Source: CAYTSA01 sp964440345 (GTDB taxonomy: Bacteria; Desulfobacterota; Desulfovibrionia; Desulfovibrionales; Desulfovibrionaceae). From it: a stretch of DNA of 64,000 nucleotides. Every line of letters begins with the position of its first letter. Positions within the stretch are counted from its first letter, which is position 1. Positions 25,777 through 34,911 of this stretch are shown in pieces. Position numbers and translations under genes: made by a program. The notes under the pieces were generated by a model. It was not told the origin of the DNA and ran no database searches. It was given only the letters and a program-made list of their open reading frames with translations. Location of the stretch: contig CAYTSA010000001.1 in the NCBI GenBank assembly GCA_964440345.1, positions 1 through 64,000 on the forward strand. The letters run 5' to 3'.

Positions 25777-26622
25777 CTAGGCCGCCTCCTCCTCGCTCCA
25801 AGGATGACGGCCAAACTTGGGCCCCACCACCAGCAAACTATTGGGAAGCGTGGTTTGCACCAGCTCCATGGTAGAGCCGAACATTATATCCTTGATGACC
25901 CCCTGGCCCACAGCGCCAAGAACCACTAGTGCGTCATGCGGAATGTCATACAAATTGTCAGCGAACTGTCCCTCTTCATAGAGCACCCAGGAAAAATTCT
26001 GCTCGCGCTTGCGCTGCAGCAAGCCGTTTTTTTCCAAAACTCCTGTATAATAGTCCGGCTCCTGCTGGGCCTGGGTAAATACTTGCAACGGCAAACCCGA
26101 CCGCGCTGAAGCGTGAAGGCCCAGCCGAATGGCCTTGACGGCGTTGTCCGAGCCCCCGAAAAGCACCGCTATGGACTGCCAGGGTTTGAACGTAGCGCAA
26201 GGTATCAGCACGGGAAACTGCGCAGTGTAAAGCACGGACCGGACTTTAGAGCCTATCTTGCCCAGGCCTATTTTGGACGACATGTCGCTAATGATGCGCG
26301 GACAGGTCATGAACTCGAAATCAGTAGGTATGTCCGCAAGACTCGACGCGGTTTCCGCCGTGTTGTCCAAATACTCCGGTTGCAGCCCGGCCTGCGCCGT
26401 CAACGTTTCAATACGCTCTCTGGCGGTTGCAGGCTGGCGCAGGTACGAATCGTCCAGGTCAAGCTGCACAGCAGAATGCTCAAAATACATGAGACATTTC
26501 TTTAACCTGGGCTGGTAGACGGACAAGCCCACATCAAGTGTTTTGCAAAAATAGATGGACTGCAAAAACGTTTCGCGGCCAAAGGGCGTATTGCGATAGA
26601 TGTGCAGCAGGCGAGCGTTCAT
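25777..26622 (-). CDS. Universal stress protein-like, two-domain
   Basis: 281 residues starting MNARLLHIYRNTPFGRE with a GGAG site; the longer frame to 26757 has no support. The fold looks like two USP-type alpha/beta domains: the first is weak, the second (from about 165, WQSIAVLFGGSDNAVKAIRLG, ending PNSLLVVG) clearer. The ATP-binding G-2x-G-9x-G motif is not obvious. Probably a cytoplasmic regulator of the ClC transporter encoded directly after it; similar USP-transporter pairs are common. Upstream, 26623-27002 holds no gene I can support. Confidence 0.7.
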   Translation of the reverse strand: MNARLLHIYRNTPFGRETFLQSIYFCKTLDVGLSVYQPRLKKCLMYFEHSAVQLDLDDSYLRQPATARERIETLTAQAGLQPEYLDNTAETASSLADIPTDFEFMTCPRIISDMSSKIGLGKIGSKVRSVLYTAQFPVLIPCATFKPWQSIAVLFGGSDNAVKAIRLGLHASARSGLPLQVFTQAQQEPDYYTGVLEKNGLLQRKREQNFSWVLYEEGQFADNLYDIPHDALVVLGAVGQGVIKDIMFGSTMELVQTTLPNSLLVVGPKFGRHPWSEEEAA

Positions 26623-27002
26623 GCAAGGACTCCGGTCTTGTGGCCTGGTTCTGGCCGTTTTCTGCGCGCTGTGTTCCAGGCCATACCTTCTCAAGACAGG
26701 CAGCGTCAACGCAGCGAAGATACCTAAATCTACCGTCTGGCTGCGCTGGCCAGGCAAGCCGGCTACAGGTCAGGATCGTGGCGGCGCCTCGTTGGTGATG
26801 GATGTGTGCTTGCAATCGCATTCTTTCTGTTTGGGTTTCCGAATGTAACGTGGATTTTTTCATTTATTAGCGGTGGAGCAGAGGATATGAATCAAAGGGC
26901 GGCAAAGCAGTGCAGACGGCTGGATTTCGCCAGACAAAATTGGTATATGTACACTCGGGGAATGTATTCACGTTTCAACCATTCACGTCAGGAGCACGCA
27001 TC

Positions 27003-30000
27003 ATGCCCACGCCGGCGCCGCGAACCTCGCACAGCCTCAGCCGATCGATTCAAGCGACAGTTCTGCTGCTTATTGTTGCGCCTTTGCTCCTATTGGGCGG
27101 CTACACTCTGTACACGGAATGGCGCCAGTTCCAGAAAGAGTCGCTACGGATCAAAAACACCTACTTGCAGCATACCAAAAACATTCTGCAACACGATGTG
27201 GAAGGCGCTGTTTCCTTGCTACGGCGCACCATGGAGAACCAGAAAACTATTGCCCGCTCCTGTCTGGAACAACACGTCCACACTGCGTTGGCGGCCGCCA
27301 ACACCCTTTACACGGCTAATCAAGATTTCCTGAACGATTCACGCTTGAAGCCTCTTGTCCTGCAAATATTGGCGGCAGCCGCGCGCTCATGCCCGCAAGG
27401 ACTAGGTCCAGACATCGTCGTTACTCCCTTGCATGCAGGACCTGCGCCAGAAGGCGACCCCGCCGGCGCCGCCGGCCCGGACTTGTCGTCCCGCCTGGTC
27501 GAGCTGTATCATAAACGCGGCCCGGGATTTGTGACTTTCACCTGGCTGGGGCAAGATTCACAGCCGCCTGACCAGGCGGTCTTGGCGTACTTGAGTCTTT
27601 TTGAACCATACAATTTGGTGGTTGCCGCCATGACGCCCCTGGAAGACATCACCACAACAGCGCAGGAAAATGCGCTGATAATGCTCGACACATTGTACAA
27701 CCCTGAGATGAACTATCTTTTTGCAGGCACGTACAACGACCTTTCCCTGCTTGGTCCGGCCAGGGGGGAAATCATGTATGGCATAGAGGATGAAAACGGC
27801 GTCAAAGTCGTGCAGGAGCTCATTGCCGCCGCCAAAGCCGGAGGCGGCTTCGTGCATTACGTTATGCCCCGTCTGCCAGACGCCCGGCCGGCTCCCAAGC
27901 TCAGCTACAGCCAGGCAGTGCCTGAGTGGGGCTGGTACATAGGCGCCGGAAAATATATGGACAGCATAGACGCTGTTATCCAGGCCCGGCAGGCCGATGT
28001 GCGAGCAGATATGATCAGCCACGCCAAAACAATGGCGGCCCTCCTTGTCATGTTCTTGATTCTCGGGTTCCTGGCGTCTCTGCGCACTGCCCGGCGCCTG
28101 TCTGCTGACCTGAAGCGGTTCGGTTATTTTTTTGACCGCGCCGCCACACAGACAGACGTCATTGACGCAGACGCTGTTGTGTTCTCCGAACTCAGAGACA
28201 TTGCCCGCTCCGCCAACACCATGATCGCTGCGCGGCACGCTACGGAAACAGCGCTGAAACAGACAGAAGCTACGTACCGCGAACTTTTTAACGCCTCAGC
28301 CGACGGCGTGATCATATATGACCCCAATGAGGACAGTGTTATTGACGCCAATCCAGCCGCGCTGGCCATGTATGGCGGAGCTCCAAACCCTGAAGCCATT
28401 TCCCCCCGCTTTTCCGGCGTGCTTACTGAACAGTTCAACGAGCTGCAGCAGGGAAAAAACGTGCACTGCGAGATACTGGACGTCACGCTGGAAGGCGTCA
28501 GCTTTTGGACCGAGTGCCGGGCCAAACTGGCCGTTATAAACGGGGTGGACCGCATTCTGGCTACAGTGCGCGACGTGACGTCCCGCAAGGCCAAGGAAAC
28601 AGACTTGAGACGGGCCAACGCTTTGTTCAGGGCCATTTTTGAACAGTCTGCGCTTGGCTTGATTGTTGCGGAATATACACAGAGGTCCTGGCGGATGACC
28701 ATGGCCAATGAAGAAGCGCAACGCATACTGGGGGTATCCCGCAGCGAACTCATATCCAGGCTGCTCATTGACGCCAGCAGCGCAGGCGGACACTTGACCA
28801 GCTACACGCTGCACGACCCTGAGAACAACCATGCGCTTGTGACAGCCACGCCCTTGGCCCTGGCTGCTTTTTATGAGGAAAAAACTGTAAGTAAGACCTT
28901 TTCATTGCGCCAGAAAAACGGGGCTGAAGCATGGGTCCTCTTCAACGCGGCCCCGGTCTACGACGCTGAAGGGACGCTCGTGGCTGCAGTGGACGTTATG
29001 ACCGACGTCACGTCCAGAATGCAGTCTGAGGAAGAGCTGCGCCGCATCAGCCGGCTGCTGCAGGAAATCGTCGACGCCATGCCCTCTGTTCTCGTTGGCG
29101 TGAACCAGCAGCTGGACGTCACCTTATGGAACCGCCGGGCTGCTGAAATAACCGGCGTACCGCAGAACAAAGCACTGGGCCGGTATCTGGTGGCGCTTTC
29201 ACCCTTGTTTGCCAAAGCGGAGAACATGCTGCGCGACGCCATGGCCCAAGGCGCCATCCGGGAGAAGACCAAGCAGCAGGGCGTGCTGGGCGAGGAGACC
29301 CTTGCAGACCTGACAGCCTATCCTCTGCTGGCGAAAGACGTGGAAGGCGCCGTGCTTCGCATAGACAACGTCACCACCCAGGCCCGCATGGAACAGCTTA
29401 TGGCGCAGAATGAAAAAATGCGCTCTGTGGGCGGCATGGCCGCCGGCATGGCCCATGAGATTAACAACCCCTTAGGGGTTATCACTCAAGGAGCGCAAAA
29501 CACCCTGCGCCGGCTTTCCCCAGACCTGCCCGCCAACGCCAAGGCAGCCGAAGAATGCGGCATTGACTTGCACAACCTGGACGCCTACCTGAAAAAACGC
29601 AACATCTTTACCTACGTTACCTCCATTCGAGACGCCGCGGACAGGGCGGCCCGCATCGTGGCCAACATGCTCAGCTTCAGCAGGCAAAGCCACAACGTGC
29701 ACTCGCCTACAAACGTGAACGACCTTCTTGAAAAAACAGTGGAGTTGGTCAGCAATGACTATGAGTTGAAAAAATATGTAGATTTCCAACGTATTAACAT
29801 TGCGTACGAACTTGACCTTGGGCTGCCCCTCGTGCCGTGTTCTGCGCTCGAAATTGAGCAGGTAAGCTTGAACCTGTTGCGCAACGCCGCCCAAGCCCTT
29901 GCAGATATTCAAAGAGACGAACCGCGAATCACCATTCGCACGCGGCTGGACGCCGGCTGGGCTGTCATTGAAATTGAAGACAACGGCCCCGGCATGCCGG

Positions 30001-30215
30001 AGGACGTGCTTAAAAAAGCCTTTGAACCATTTTTCACCACCAAAGAAATCGGCAAGGGCGCAGGTTTAGGCTTGTATGTTTCGTATTTCCTTATTACGCA
30101 TAATCACAAAGGACAGTTTAGCGTCGCCTCTGTCCCTGGGCAGTGGACCCGCTTCACCGTCTCCTTGCCTCTGACTGGGAAAGCCGTGGCTGTAGAGACT
30201 GCGAACGAGGAATAA
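27003..30215 (+). CDS. Large membrane histidine kinase: Cache, three PAS domains, HisKA, HATPase
   Basis: 1070 residues. Membrane helix at about 15-38, a periplasmic Cache-like sensor ending in WGWYIGAGKYMDSIDAVI, a second helix near 335-355, and a HAMP-like linker. Three PAS domains follow (about 425-535, 540-675, 680-795), then His818 in AAGMAHEINNPLG, an N-box (SLNLLRNAAQAL), DNGPGM and GAGLGLYVSYFL. AGGAG lies 8 bases before the ATG. The receiver-PAS gene starts 2 bases after the stop, so this is a cognate pair. Cache domains usually sense small extracellular metabolites such as organic acids; the ligand is unknown. Confidence 0.9.
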   Translation: MPTPAPRTSHSLSRSIQATVLLLIVAPLLLLGGYTLYTEWRQFQKESLRIKNTYLQHTKNILQHDVEGAVSLLRRTMENQKTIARSCLEQHVHTALAAANTLYTANQDFLNDSRLKPLVLQILAAAARSCPQGLGPDIVVTPLHAGPAPEGDPAGAAGPDLSSRLVELYHKRGPGFVTFTWLGQDSQPPDQAVLAYLSLFEPYNLVVAAMTPLEDITTTAQENALIMLDTLYNPEMNYLFAGTYNDLSLLGPARGEIMYGIEDENGVKVVQELIAAAKAGGGFVHYVMPRLPDARPAPKLSYSQAVPEWGWYIGAGKYMDSIDAVIQARQADVRADMISHAKTMAALLVMFLILGFLASLRTARRLSADLKRFGYFFDRAATQTDVIDADAVVFSELRDIARSANTMIAARHATETALKQTEATYRELFNASADGVIIYDPNEDSVIDANPAALAMYGGAPNPEAISPRFSGVLTEQFNELQQGKNVHCEILDVTLEGVSFWTECRAKLAVINGVDRILATVRDVTSRKAKETDLRRANALFRAIFEQSALGLIVAEYTQRSWRMTMANEEAQRILGVSRSELISRLLIDASSAGGHLTSYTLHDPENNHALVTATPLALAAFYEEKTVSKTFSLRQKNGAEAWVLFNAAPVYDAEGTLVAAVDVMTDVTSRMQSEEELRRISRLLQEIVDAMPSVLVGVNQQLDVTLWNRRAAEITGVPQNKALGRYLVALSPLFAKAENMLRDAMAQGAIREKTKQQGVLGEETLADLTAYPLLAKDVEGAVLRIDNVTTQARMEQLMAQNEKMRSVGGMAAGMAHEINNPLGVITQGAQNTLRRLSPDLPANAKAAEECGIDLHNLDAYLKKRNIFTYVTSIRDAADRAARIVANMLSFSRQSHNVHSPTNVNDLLEKTVELVSNDYELKKYVDFQRINIAYELDLGLPLVPCSALEIEQVSLNLLRNAAQALADIQRDEPRITIRTRLDAGWAVIEIEDNGPGMPEDVLKKAFEPFFTTKEIGKGAGLGLYVSYFLITHNHKGQFSVASVPGQWTRFTVSLPLTGKAVAVETANEE

Positions 30216-30217
30216 CT

Positions 30218-31303
30218 GTGGCTAGCATATTGCTTATAGATGACGAATACGAACTGCGCTCCATGCTGGCGGATTTTTTGGAAGACGAAGGCCATGAAGT
30301 GCTCCAGGCCGGCGACGGCCCTGAGGGACTGGAACTGTTTTCCCAACACCAGCCAGACCTTGTACTCCTGGACCTGCGCATGCCCGGCATGGACGGCTTG
30401 GCCGTGCTGGACGCCATACGCGGCATTTCCCCTTCCGCCCCTGTGGCTGTGGTGTCCGGCGCCGGGCGCATGGACGACGTCATCGAAGCATTGCGTCGAG
30501 GCGCCTGGGACTATTTGAATAAGCCCCTGCAGGACATGGCCATTCTGCGCCACGCTGTGGACCGGTGCTTGGAACGGGCCCGGCTGCTCAACGAACGTGA
30601 AGCCTACCAGCGAAAGCTGGAAGAAGTAGTGGAAAACCGCACCAGAGAGCTACAACAGGCCAAAAGGGAAATTACAGAGCAGTACTTGTTCCAGTCCATG
30701 CTTTTTCAATCCATTCCCATCCCGGTATATTACCGGGACCTTTCTGGCCGGGTGATGGACTGCAACGAAGCCCTGGCCAAACTGGTCAACCAGCCAAAAC
30801 AACGTATCATCGGCGCCAAAACCAAAGATTTCTACCCTCCTGACCTGGCGTCGAGAATGGAAAGCCTGGATGAGGAGCTTTTCCGAAAACCAGGCCCCCA
30901 AGCGATTAACAGCGCTGTTGCGTTGCCTGGTTTTCATTTGCCGCGCCGCATCCTCGCCTTTCGCGAGCTGGTGCGCGACGCCGCCGGACGGCCCACAGGC
31001 ATTGTCGGCCTGATTCTGGATATTACCGACTATTGCCTTGCATCCCCCGACGGTGACCCTGACGCTGCGCAGCGCACCTGCTGCCAGGAAGAGACAGCGC
31101 TTTTCAGCTCCGCCAAGGTCATTAGCTCCACAGCCGCTGAGCTGGCCGGGCTTTGGGTCAGCCTGGGGGCCAGACTCTCAGAACAATCCTCCGAATCCAT
31201 TGCCGACCTTACGCACAAGGCGGGGGAACTTCTGGAGCGCATTCAGGACGCCGCAGCAACTGTAACTGCTTGCAGTCTGCTGCAGGACAAGAACCAGCAT
31301 TAA
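30218..31303 (+). CDS. Response regulator with receiver and PAS domain, no DNA-binding output
   Basis: 361 residues, GTG start with a GAGGAA site. The receiver (1-120) has the Asp pair (IDDEYE), phospho-acceptor Asp52 (LLDLRMPGMDG), Ser/Thr position (VVSGAG) and Lys (YLNKPL). A coiled coil (about 125-160) leads to a PAS domain (about 160-275). The last 85 residues are helical and match no output domain that I know. No GGDEF, EAL, HD-GYP or helix-turn-helix is present, so it probably relays to another protein. Tightly linked to the upstream kinase. The 3' end meets the convergent zur stop. Confidence 0.85.
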   Translation: MASILLIDDEYELRSMLADFLEDEGHEVLQAGDGPEGLELFSQHQPDLVLLDLRMPGMDGLAVLDAIRGISPSAPVAVVSGAGRMDDVIEALRRGAWDYLNKPLQDMAILRHAVDRCLERARLLNEREAYQRKLEEVVENRTRELQQAKREITEQYLFQSMLFQSIPIPVYYRDLSGRVMDCNEALAKLVNQPKQRIIGAKTKDFYPPDLASRMESLDEELFRKPGPQAINSAVALPGFHLPRRILAFRELVRDAAGRPTGIVGLILDITDYCLASPDGDPDAAQRTCCQEETALFSSAKVISSTAAELAGLWVSLGARLSEQSSESIADLTHKAGELLERIQDAAATVTACSLLQDKNQH

Positions 31304-31785
31304 CTATGCAACCGGGCTGCCTGGACTGGTCCGCCGCAGTCAGCGCATACGCCGTCAAAGCGAATATCCACAGCGTCTATGGCCGCCCCCAACTCCTCCT
31401 CGCCAGCGTTCACAGCCTCTTCTATCATTGCCGTTGGCTGCAGACACTGCATGCGGCCACACCGGGTGCAGTAAAAATGGCAATGCGCGCCCCGCCGGGA
31501 CGGCAGGCAAAACCGCCAAGATTTGTCGCCGTCATGGTGGCGCTCCAGTACGCCTTTTTCCACGTACAAGTCCAGAATACGGTACAGTGTCACCTTGTTC
31601 ATGGGCTGGCAGGATCCGGCGTCTTCTCCGGCTGCAGCAAACACTTCCTGAGCGCTCAAGGGCGCTCTGGCTTGGGAAAGGATGTCCAGCACCCTACGCC
31701 GATGAGGCGTTTCCTCAACCCCCTTGCGGGAAAGCAGCTTGCTCGTTTCGTCTAACTGCGCTGATTGACACTTTTCCTTGCTCAT
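31300..31785 (-). CDS. zur: Fur-family metal regulator, probably Zur
   Basis: 161 residues. Winged helix (about 20-90: TPHRRRVLDILSQARAPLSAQEVF, NKVTLYRILDLYVEKGVLE) and a dimerisation domain with two Cys pairs for structural zinc (CTRCGRMQC and CADCGG) and the metal-site His residues in GAHCHFYC. Zur represses zinc uptake genes when zinc is plentiful. It is the last gene of znuA-znuC-znuB-zur with a 4-base overlap (ATGA) with znuB, so it is controlled with its targets. Fur and PerR are alternatives, excluded mainly by context. The longer frame to 31929 lies inside znuB. Confidence 0.88.
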   Translation of the reverse strand: MSKEKCQSAQLDETSKLLSRKGVEETPHRRRVLDILSQARAPLSAQEVFAAAGEDAGSCQPMNKVTLYRILDLYVEKGVLERHHDGDKSWRFCLPSRRGAHCHFYCTRCGRMQCLQPTAMIEEAVNAGEEELGAAIDAVDIRFDGVCADCGGPVQAARLHS

Positions 31786-32600
31786 CTTCTTTTCACCTTG
31801 CTCACAAGTATTGAACCGCCCTGCACCACAAAAAATGTCATCGCCGCCACGGCGATGATGCTTGCCCCAGAGCTGACGTTGAGAGTATACGCCGCCGCCA
31901 GGCCTGCCAAGCAAAAGGCCAGCGACCATGCAGTAGCCCGGAGCATCATTCCAGAAAGGGAGGAGGAACGCCGCTCAGCCAGGTAAGGGGGAATGGTCAA
32001 TAAGGCGATGACCAGAATGAGGCCCACCACCTGAATGACCATCACAACGCTTACCGCCGTCAGCGCCAGGAGCAGAAAGTGGAGCGCCGCCACAGGAGCG
32101 CCTGTGGTTCTGGCGTATTCCGGGTCGAAGGAACATGCCAGCAATTCGTCATAATAGAACCACGCCAAACCCAAAATCACCACGTCCAGGCCTGCCATTG
32201 CCCACAAATCGACGCGGCTCACTGTAAGAATGGAGCCAAAAAGATAACTCATTAAATCAGCATTGTAGCCCGGCGTTATATCCACGAGCAATACGCCAAA
32301 AGCCATGCCTGCCGCCCACAATACGCCAATGACAGTGTCGGACCGTTCAGCGCCGCGCAGGGTAAGGCCGCCCATGATTCCAGACGCAGCCAAAGTGAAC
32401 CCCACTGCGCAAGGCAAGACCGGCAAGCCGAAATAAAACGCTAACCCTACGCCTCCATACGCTGCGTGGGCCATGCCCCCAGCCATGAAGACAAGCCGGT
32501 TAACCACCACTAGCGCGCCTATGACCCCACAAGCCACTGCAGCAAGAATTGCCGCCAGCACTGCGTTCTGCATAAATGAATACGACAGCGCTTCTATCAT
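31782..32600 (-). CDS. znuB: Zinc ABC transporter permease
   Basis: 272 residues with eight or nine hydrophobic helices of the ABC-3 family. The conserved loop DLMSYLFGSILTVSRVDL and the segment QVVGLILVIALLTIPPYLA, where the ATPase docks, are present. It forms the membrane channel for zinc delivered by ZnuA. Its ATG overlaps the znuC stop and its stop overlaps the zur start, each by 4 bases. Confidence 0.92.
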   Translation of the reverse strand: MIEALSYSFMQNAVLAAILAAVACGVIGALVVVNRLVFMAGGMAHAAYGGVGLAFYFGLPVLPCAVGFTLAASGIMGGLTLRGAERSDTVIGVLWAAGMAFGVLLVDITPGYNADLMSYLFGSILTVSRVDLWAMAGLDVVILGLAWFYYDELLACSFDPEYARTTGAPVAALHFLLLALTAVSVVMVIQVVGLILVIALLTIPPYLAERRSSSLSGMMLRATAWSLAFCLAGLAAAYTLNVSSGASIIAVAAMTFFVVQGGSILVSKVKRR

Positions 32601-33349
32601 CGCTGCGCTCCTGCGCCGAACAGCGTGGTGACCTCGTCCAGCAACTCGTCCATGGGGCAGCTGTGATCGTGCACGCCGTACAGCAGCGACAGCATCTCCT
32701 TGGACAAAGAGCGGCCCCTGGTTTGCTTCAAAGTTTTGTTCACAGCCGCAACACTGGTGATGCCCGCGGCCGTGAACACAAGATCGTGGCTGACAACAAT
32801 AACTGTTGCCTGGCTACTCAGCGAAGCCAACAAGTCGTACAGGCAGACTTTGCCCTGGGGGTCCACGTTGGCCGTGGGCTCGTCCAGCACCAGCAGCTCA
32901 GGATCGCCGGCCAGAGCCCTGGCTACGAGAACGCGCTGCCTCTGTCCCCCAGAAAGTGCGTCAAAGCGTTTGCCCGCATGGTCCTGCATCTCCACCCGCC
33001 GCAAGGCGAGCATGGCTTTCTCGCGCCCGTTCTTTTCTGAACGGCTTACGCCCATGCGCGCCACCTGCTCCGCGGTGATGGGAAAACTGCGCTTCACCTC
33101 GGACTGCTGCGGCACGTACCCCATGCAGCCGCCACACTTCCCAGCTGGGCCGCCAAAGACCTGCACCCGGCCCTTCTGCGGCGCCAGAAGGCCAAGTATG
33201 CACTTGAGCAACGTGGTTTTGCCGCCGCCGTTGGGCCCCAATACTACAAGAAAATCGCCGCGCCGCACCTGCAGATTTACGTCCTCCAGGGCGGGGGCGC
33301 CGTTATAACTGAAACTCACGTTCTCCAAGCTGACAATGGCGTCAGTCAT
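32597..33349 (-). CDS. znuC: Zinc ABC transporter ATPase
   Basis: 250 residues. Walker A GPNGGGKTT, Q-loop YVPQQSE, signature ALSGGQRQRV, Walker B LLVLDEPTANVD and switch His (VSHDL) are all in place. The tail carries a short His-containing stretch (YGVHDHSCPMDE). Powers zinc import with ZnuB. Starts 3 bases after the znuA stop. ZnuC and manganese importers are alike; the His-rich ZnuA and the adjacent Zur favour zinc. Confidence 0.93.
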   Translation of the reverse strand: MTDAIVSLENVSFSYNGAPALEDVNLQVRRGDFLVVLGPNGGGKTTLLKCILGLLAPQKGRVQVFGGPAGKCGGCMGYVPQQSEVKRSFPITAEQVARMGVSRSEKNGREKAMLALRRVEMQDHAGKRFDALSGGQRQRVLVARALAGDPELLVLDEPTANVDPQGKVCLYDLLASLSSQATVIVVSHDLVFTAAGITSVAAVNKTLKQTRGRSLSKEMLSLLYGVHDHSCPMDELLDEVTTLFGAGAQR

Positions 33350-33352
33350 GGT

Positions 33353-34605
33353 TTATTTGGCTCCTTTGGCTATGGCTTTGGCGGCGTTGAGCAGATTATC
33401 AGCCCAGGCGGGAGCAAGGGGGTCCAGCTCAACGACTTCAGCCCCTATCTCTGCGGCAATGAGTTTGGCCGACTTGCCTGAAAACTGCTTCTGAACGAAA
33501 ATAGCCGCCACGCCATGCTCCTTGCCGTAAGCAATAAGTTTCTGCAACTCCCGTGGTCCAGGCTCCTTGCCCTCAGCTTCGATGGGTATCTGCTTCAAAC
33601 CATACGCCTGGGCGAAATAGCCCCAGGACGGATGGTACACCATAAAGCTCTTGTGCGCATGCGGCTGGACAAGGGAGCGTATCTCTGCGTCAAGCGAGTC
33701 AAGTTCTGAGTGAAACCCAGCAAGGTTCTTTGCGTAAGCAGCAGCATTATCCGGATCAACCGTGCTCAGCCCCTCGGCAATGGCCGCAGCTTGCGTCTTG
33801 ACCAGGGACGGAGAAAGCCAGATATGCGGGTCCAACACGCCATGGTCATGGCCGTGCCCGTGCCCGTGCCCGTGTTCGTGCCCGTGTTCGTGCCCGTGTT
33901 CGTGGCCGTGTTCGTGCCCGTGTTCGTGGCCCTGATCATGCTTTGTTTCGCTCCCGTGCTCCTGGCGGTCCTTTCCGTGGCCATGTTTGTGATGCTTTTC
34001 TGCGTGACCGTGCTCATGGCGGTCNNNNNNNNNNNNNNNNNNNNNNNNNNNNNNNNNNNNNNNNNNNNNNNNNNNNNNNNNNNNNNNNNNNNNNNNNNNN
34101 NNNNNNNNNNNNNNNNNNNNNNNNCCTTTCCGTGGCCATGTTTGTGATGCTTTTCTGCGTGACCGTGCTCATGGCGGTCCTTTCCGTGGCCATGTTTGTG
34201 ATGCTTTTCTGCGTGACCGTGCTCATGGCGGTCATCCGAATGCGCATGCGCGGCCATGGGCAACTTGTGAACACCCTCGTCTGTATGGACCACTCGCATA
34301 TCTGGGTTAGCCTGGGCAAAGCGGTCTAGCCAGGCGTTCTCAAACGGAACGCCAATGGCAAAATATATGGCGGAGTTGCTCAGCGAGGTCATCTGCCGGG
34401 GCGAAGGCTCGTAAGTGGCCGGGCTTGCGCCAGGCTGGACCATTACTTGCGTTGCAACCAATTCACCGGCAACTTTGTGCACAAAATACTCCTGCGGCAA
34501 AATGGAAACCGTGACGCGCAAAGGCCCCTCCGGCTGAGCCCAGACCACGCTGGCGGCGCACACAACAGCCCACATAAAAAAAATGCAAAAACTTGACCGG
34601 TTCAT
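33353..34605 (-). CDS. znuA: Zinc-binding periplasmic protein with very long His-rich region, interrupted by assembly gap
   Basis: A strong AAGGAGG site and signal peptide (cleavage near VVWA) begin the protein, followed by the first lobe (VTVSILPQEYFVHKVAGE, PATYEPSPRQM). The loop between the lobes, which shuttles zinc in ZnuA, is greatly enlarged: 18-residue repeats DRHEHGHAEKHHKHGHGK, then (HEHG)n. Bases 34025-34124 are N. The second lobe is in frame with GVLDPHIWLSP and ends at 33353, including HPSWGYFAQAYGL and Glu/Asp ligand motifs. Because 100 N is not the true gap length, the frame appears broken across it; the gene is probably intact. Confidence 0.88.
33843..33930 (-). repeat. Short-period repeat encoding (His-Glu-His-Gly)n
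   Basis: The minus strand reads GHEHGHEHGHEHG and then GHGHGHGHD, from 12-base and 6-base units with small changes. It is a low-complexity metal-binding stretch inside znuA. Confidence 0.85.
33970..34232 (-). repeat. 54-base tandem repeat in znuA
   Basis: One full copy at 33970-34023, at least the first base of another at 34024, the N run, then two full copies at 34125-34178 and 34179-34232. The visible copies are identical and each encodes DRHEHGHAEKHHKHGHGK. The number inside the gap is unknown. Confidence 0.95.
34025..34124. other. Assembly gap of 100 N
   Basis: Both edges lie at a unit boundary of the 54-base repeat (34024 and 34125 are both first bases of a unit). The real gap must therefore be 54k-1 bases; 100 does not fit and is a placeholder. 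Confidence 0.97.
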
Positions 34606-34636
34606 GCTTTTTCCTCCTTAAAAAGTGTGTCATGGC

Positions 34637-34673
34637 GCAACTATGTTGCACACTATCAATGCAACAGAGTTGC
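34637..34673. promoter_or_regulatory. Two inverted repeats, candidate Zur boxes
   Basis: GCAAC-TAT-GTTGC at 34637-34649 and GCAAC-AGA-GTTGC at 34661-34673, centres 24 bases apart, lie 31-68 bases before the znuA start. Two equal dyads at a zinc operon led by a Fur-family gene make Zur the likely binder. I cannot check against a known Zur motif for this lineage. Confidence 0.6.
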
Positions 34674-34842
34674 GCGGGCTTGTCAAGTGTACTTCCGCCT
34701 GCTATTACTCAGCGCAGAATGCTCGTCACCTGTTCGTGCTCTGATGTATACGAAAACCGCGCTGCAGGAGCGGACCGTGAGGATTTTCCCGCTCCCATTG
34801 CGAATAAGACGCGCCAGCGTGGATGTTGCCCTGCGGTCTTTT

Positions 34843-34894
34843 TATAGCATTTAACGATTGAAATGCTTGTAGAGCATTTCAACGGTGAAATGCT
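34843..34894. repeat. Array of alternating AGCATTTC/GAAATGCT octamers
   Basis: AGCATTT(A) at 34846, GAAATGCT at 34860, AGCATTTC at 34873 and GAAATGCT at 34887 are spaced 13-14 bases apart just upstream of the permease gene. The first 25 bases recur at 52129-52153 with one change. The rest of the 306-base gap between znuA and the permease holds the znuA promoter region and no gene. Confidence 0.75.
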
Positions 34895-34911
34895 CAAGTG
34901 GATATTTTATC

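Noticed and set aside
26621..26848. Plus-strand frame with a signal-peptide-like start between the USP and kinase genes
   Set aside because: No ribosome site, overlap with the USP start, and no recognisable domain after the hydrophobic start.
33970..34232. 54-base repeats considered as a CRISPR array
   Set aside because: The units are directly tandem without spacers and translate as an in-frame His-rich repeat inside znuA.
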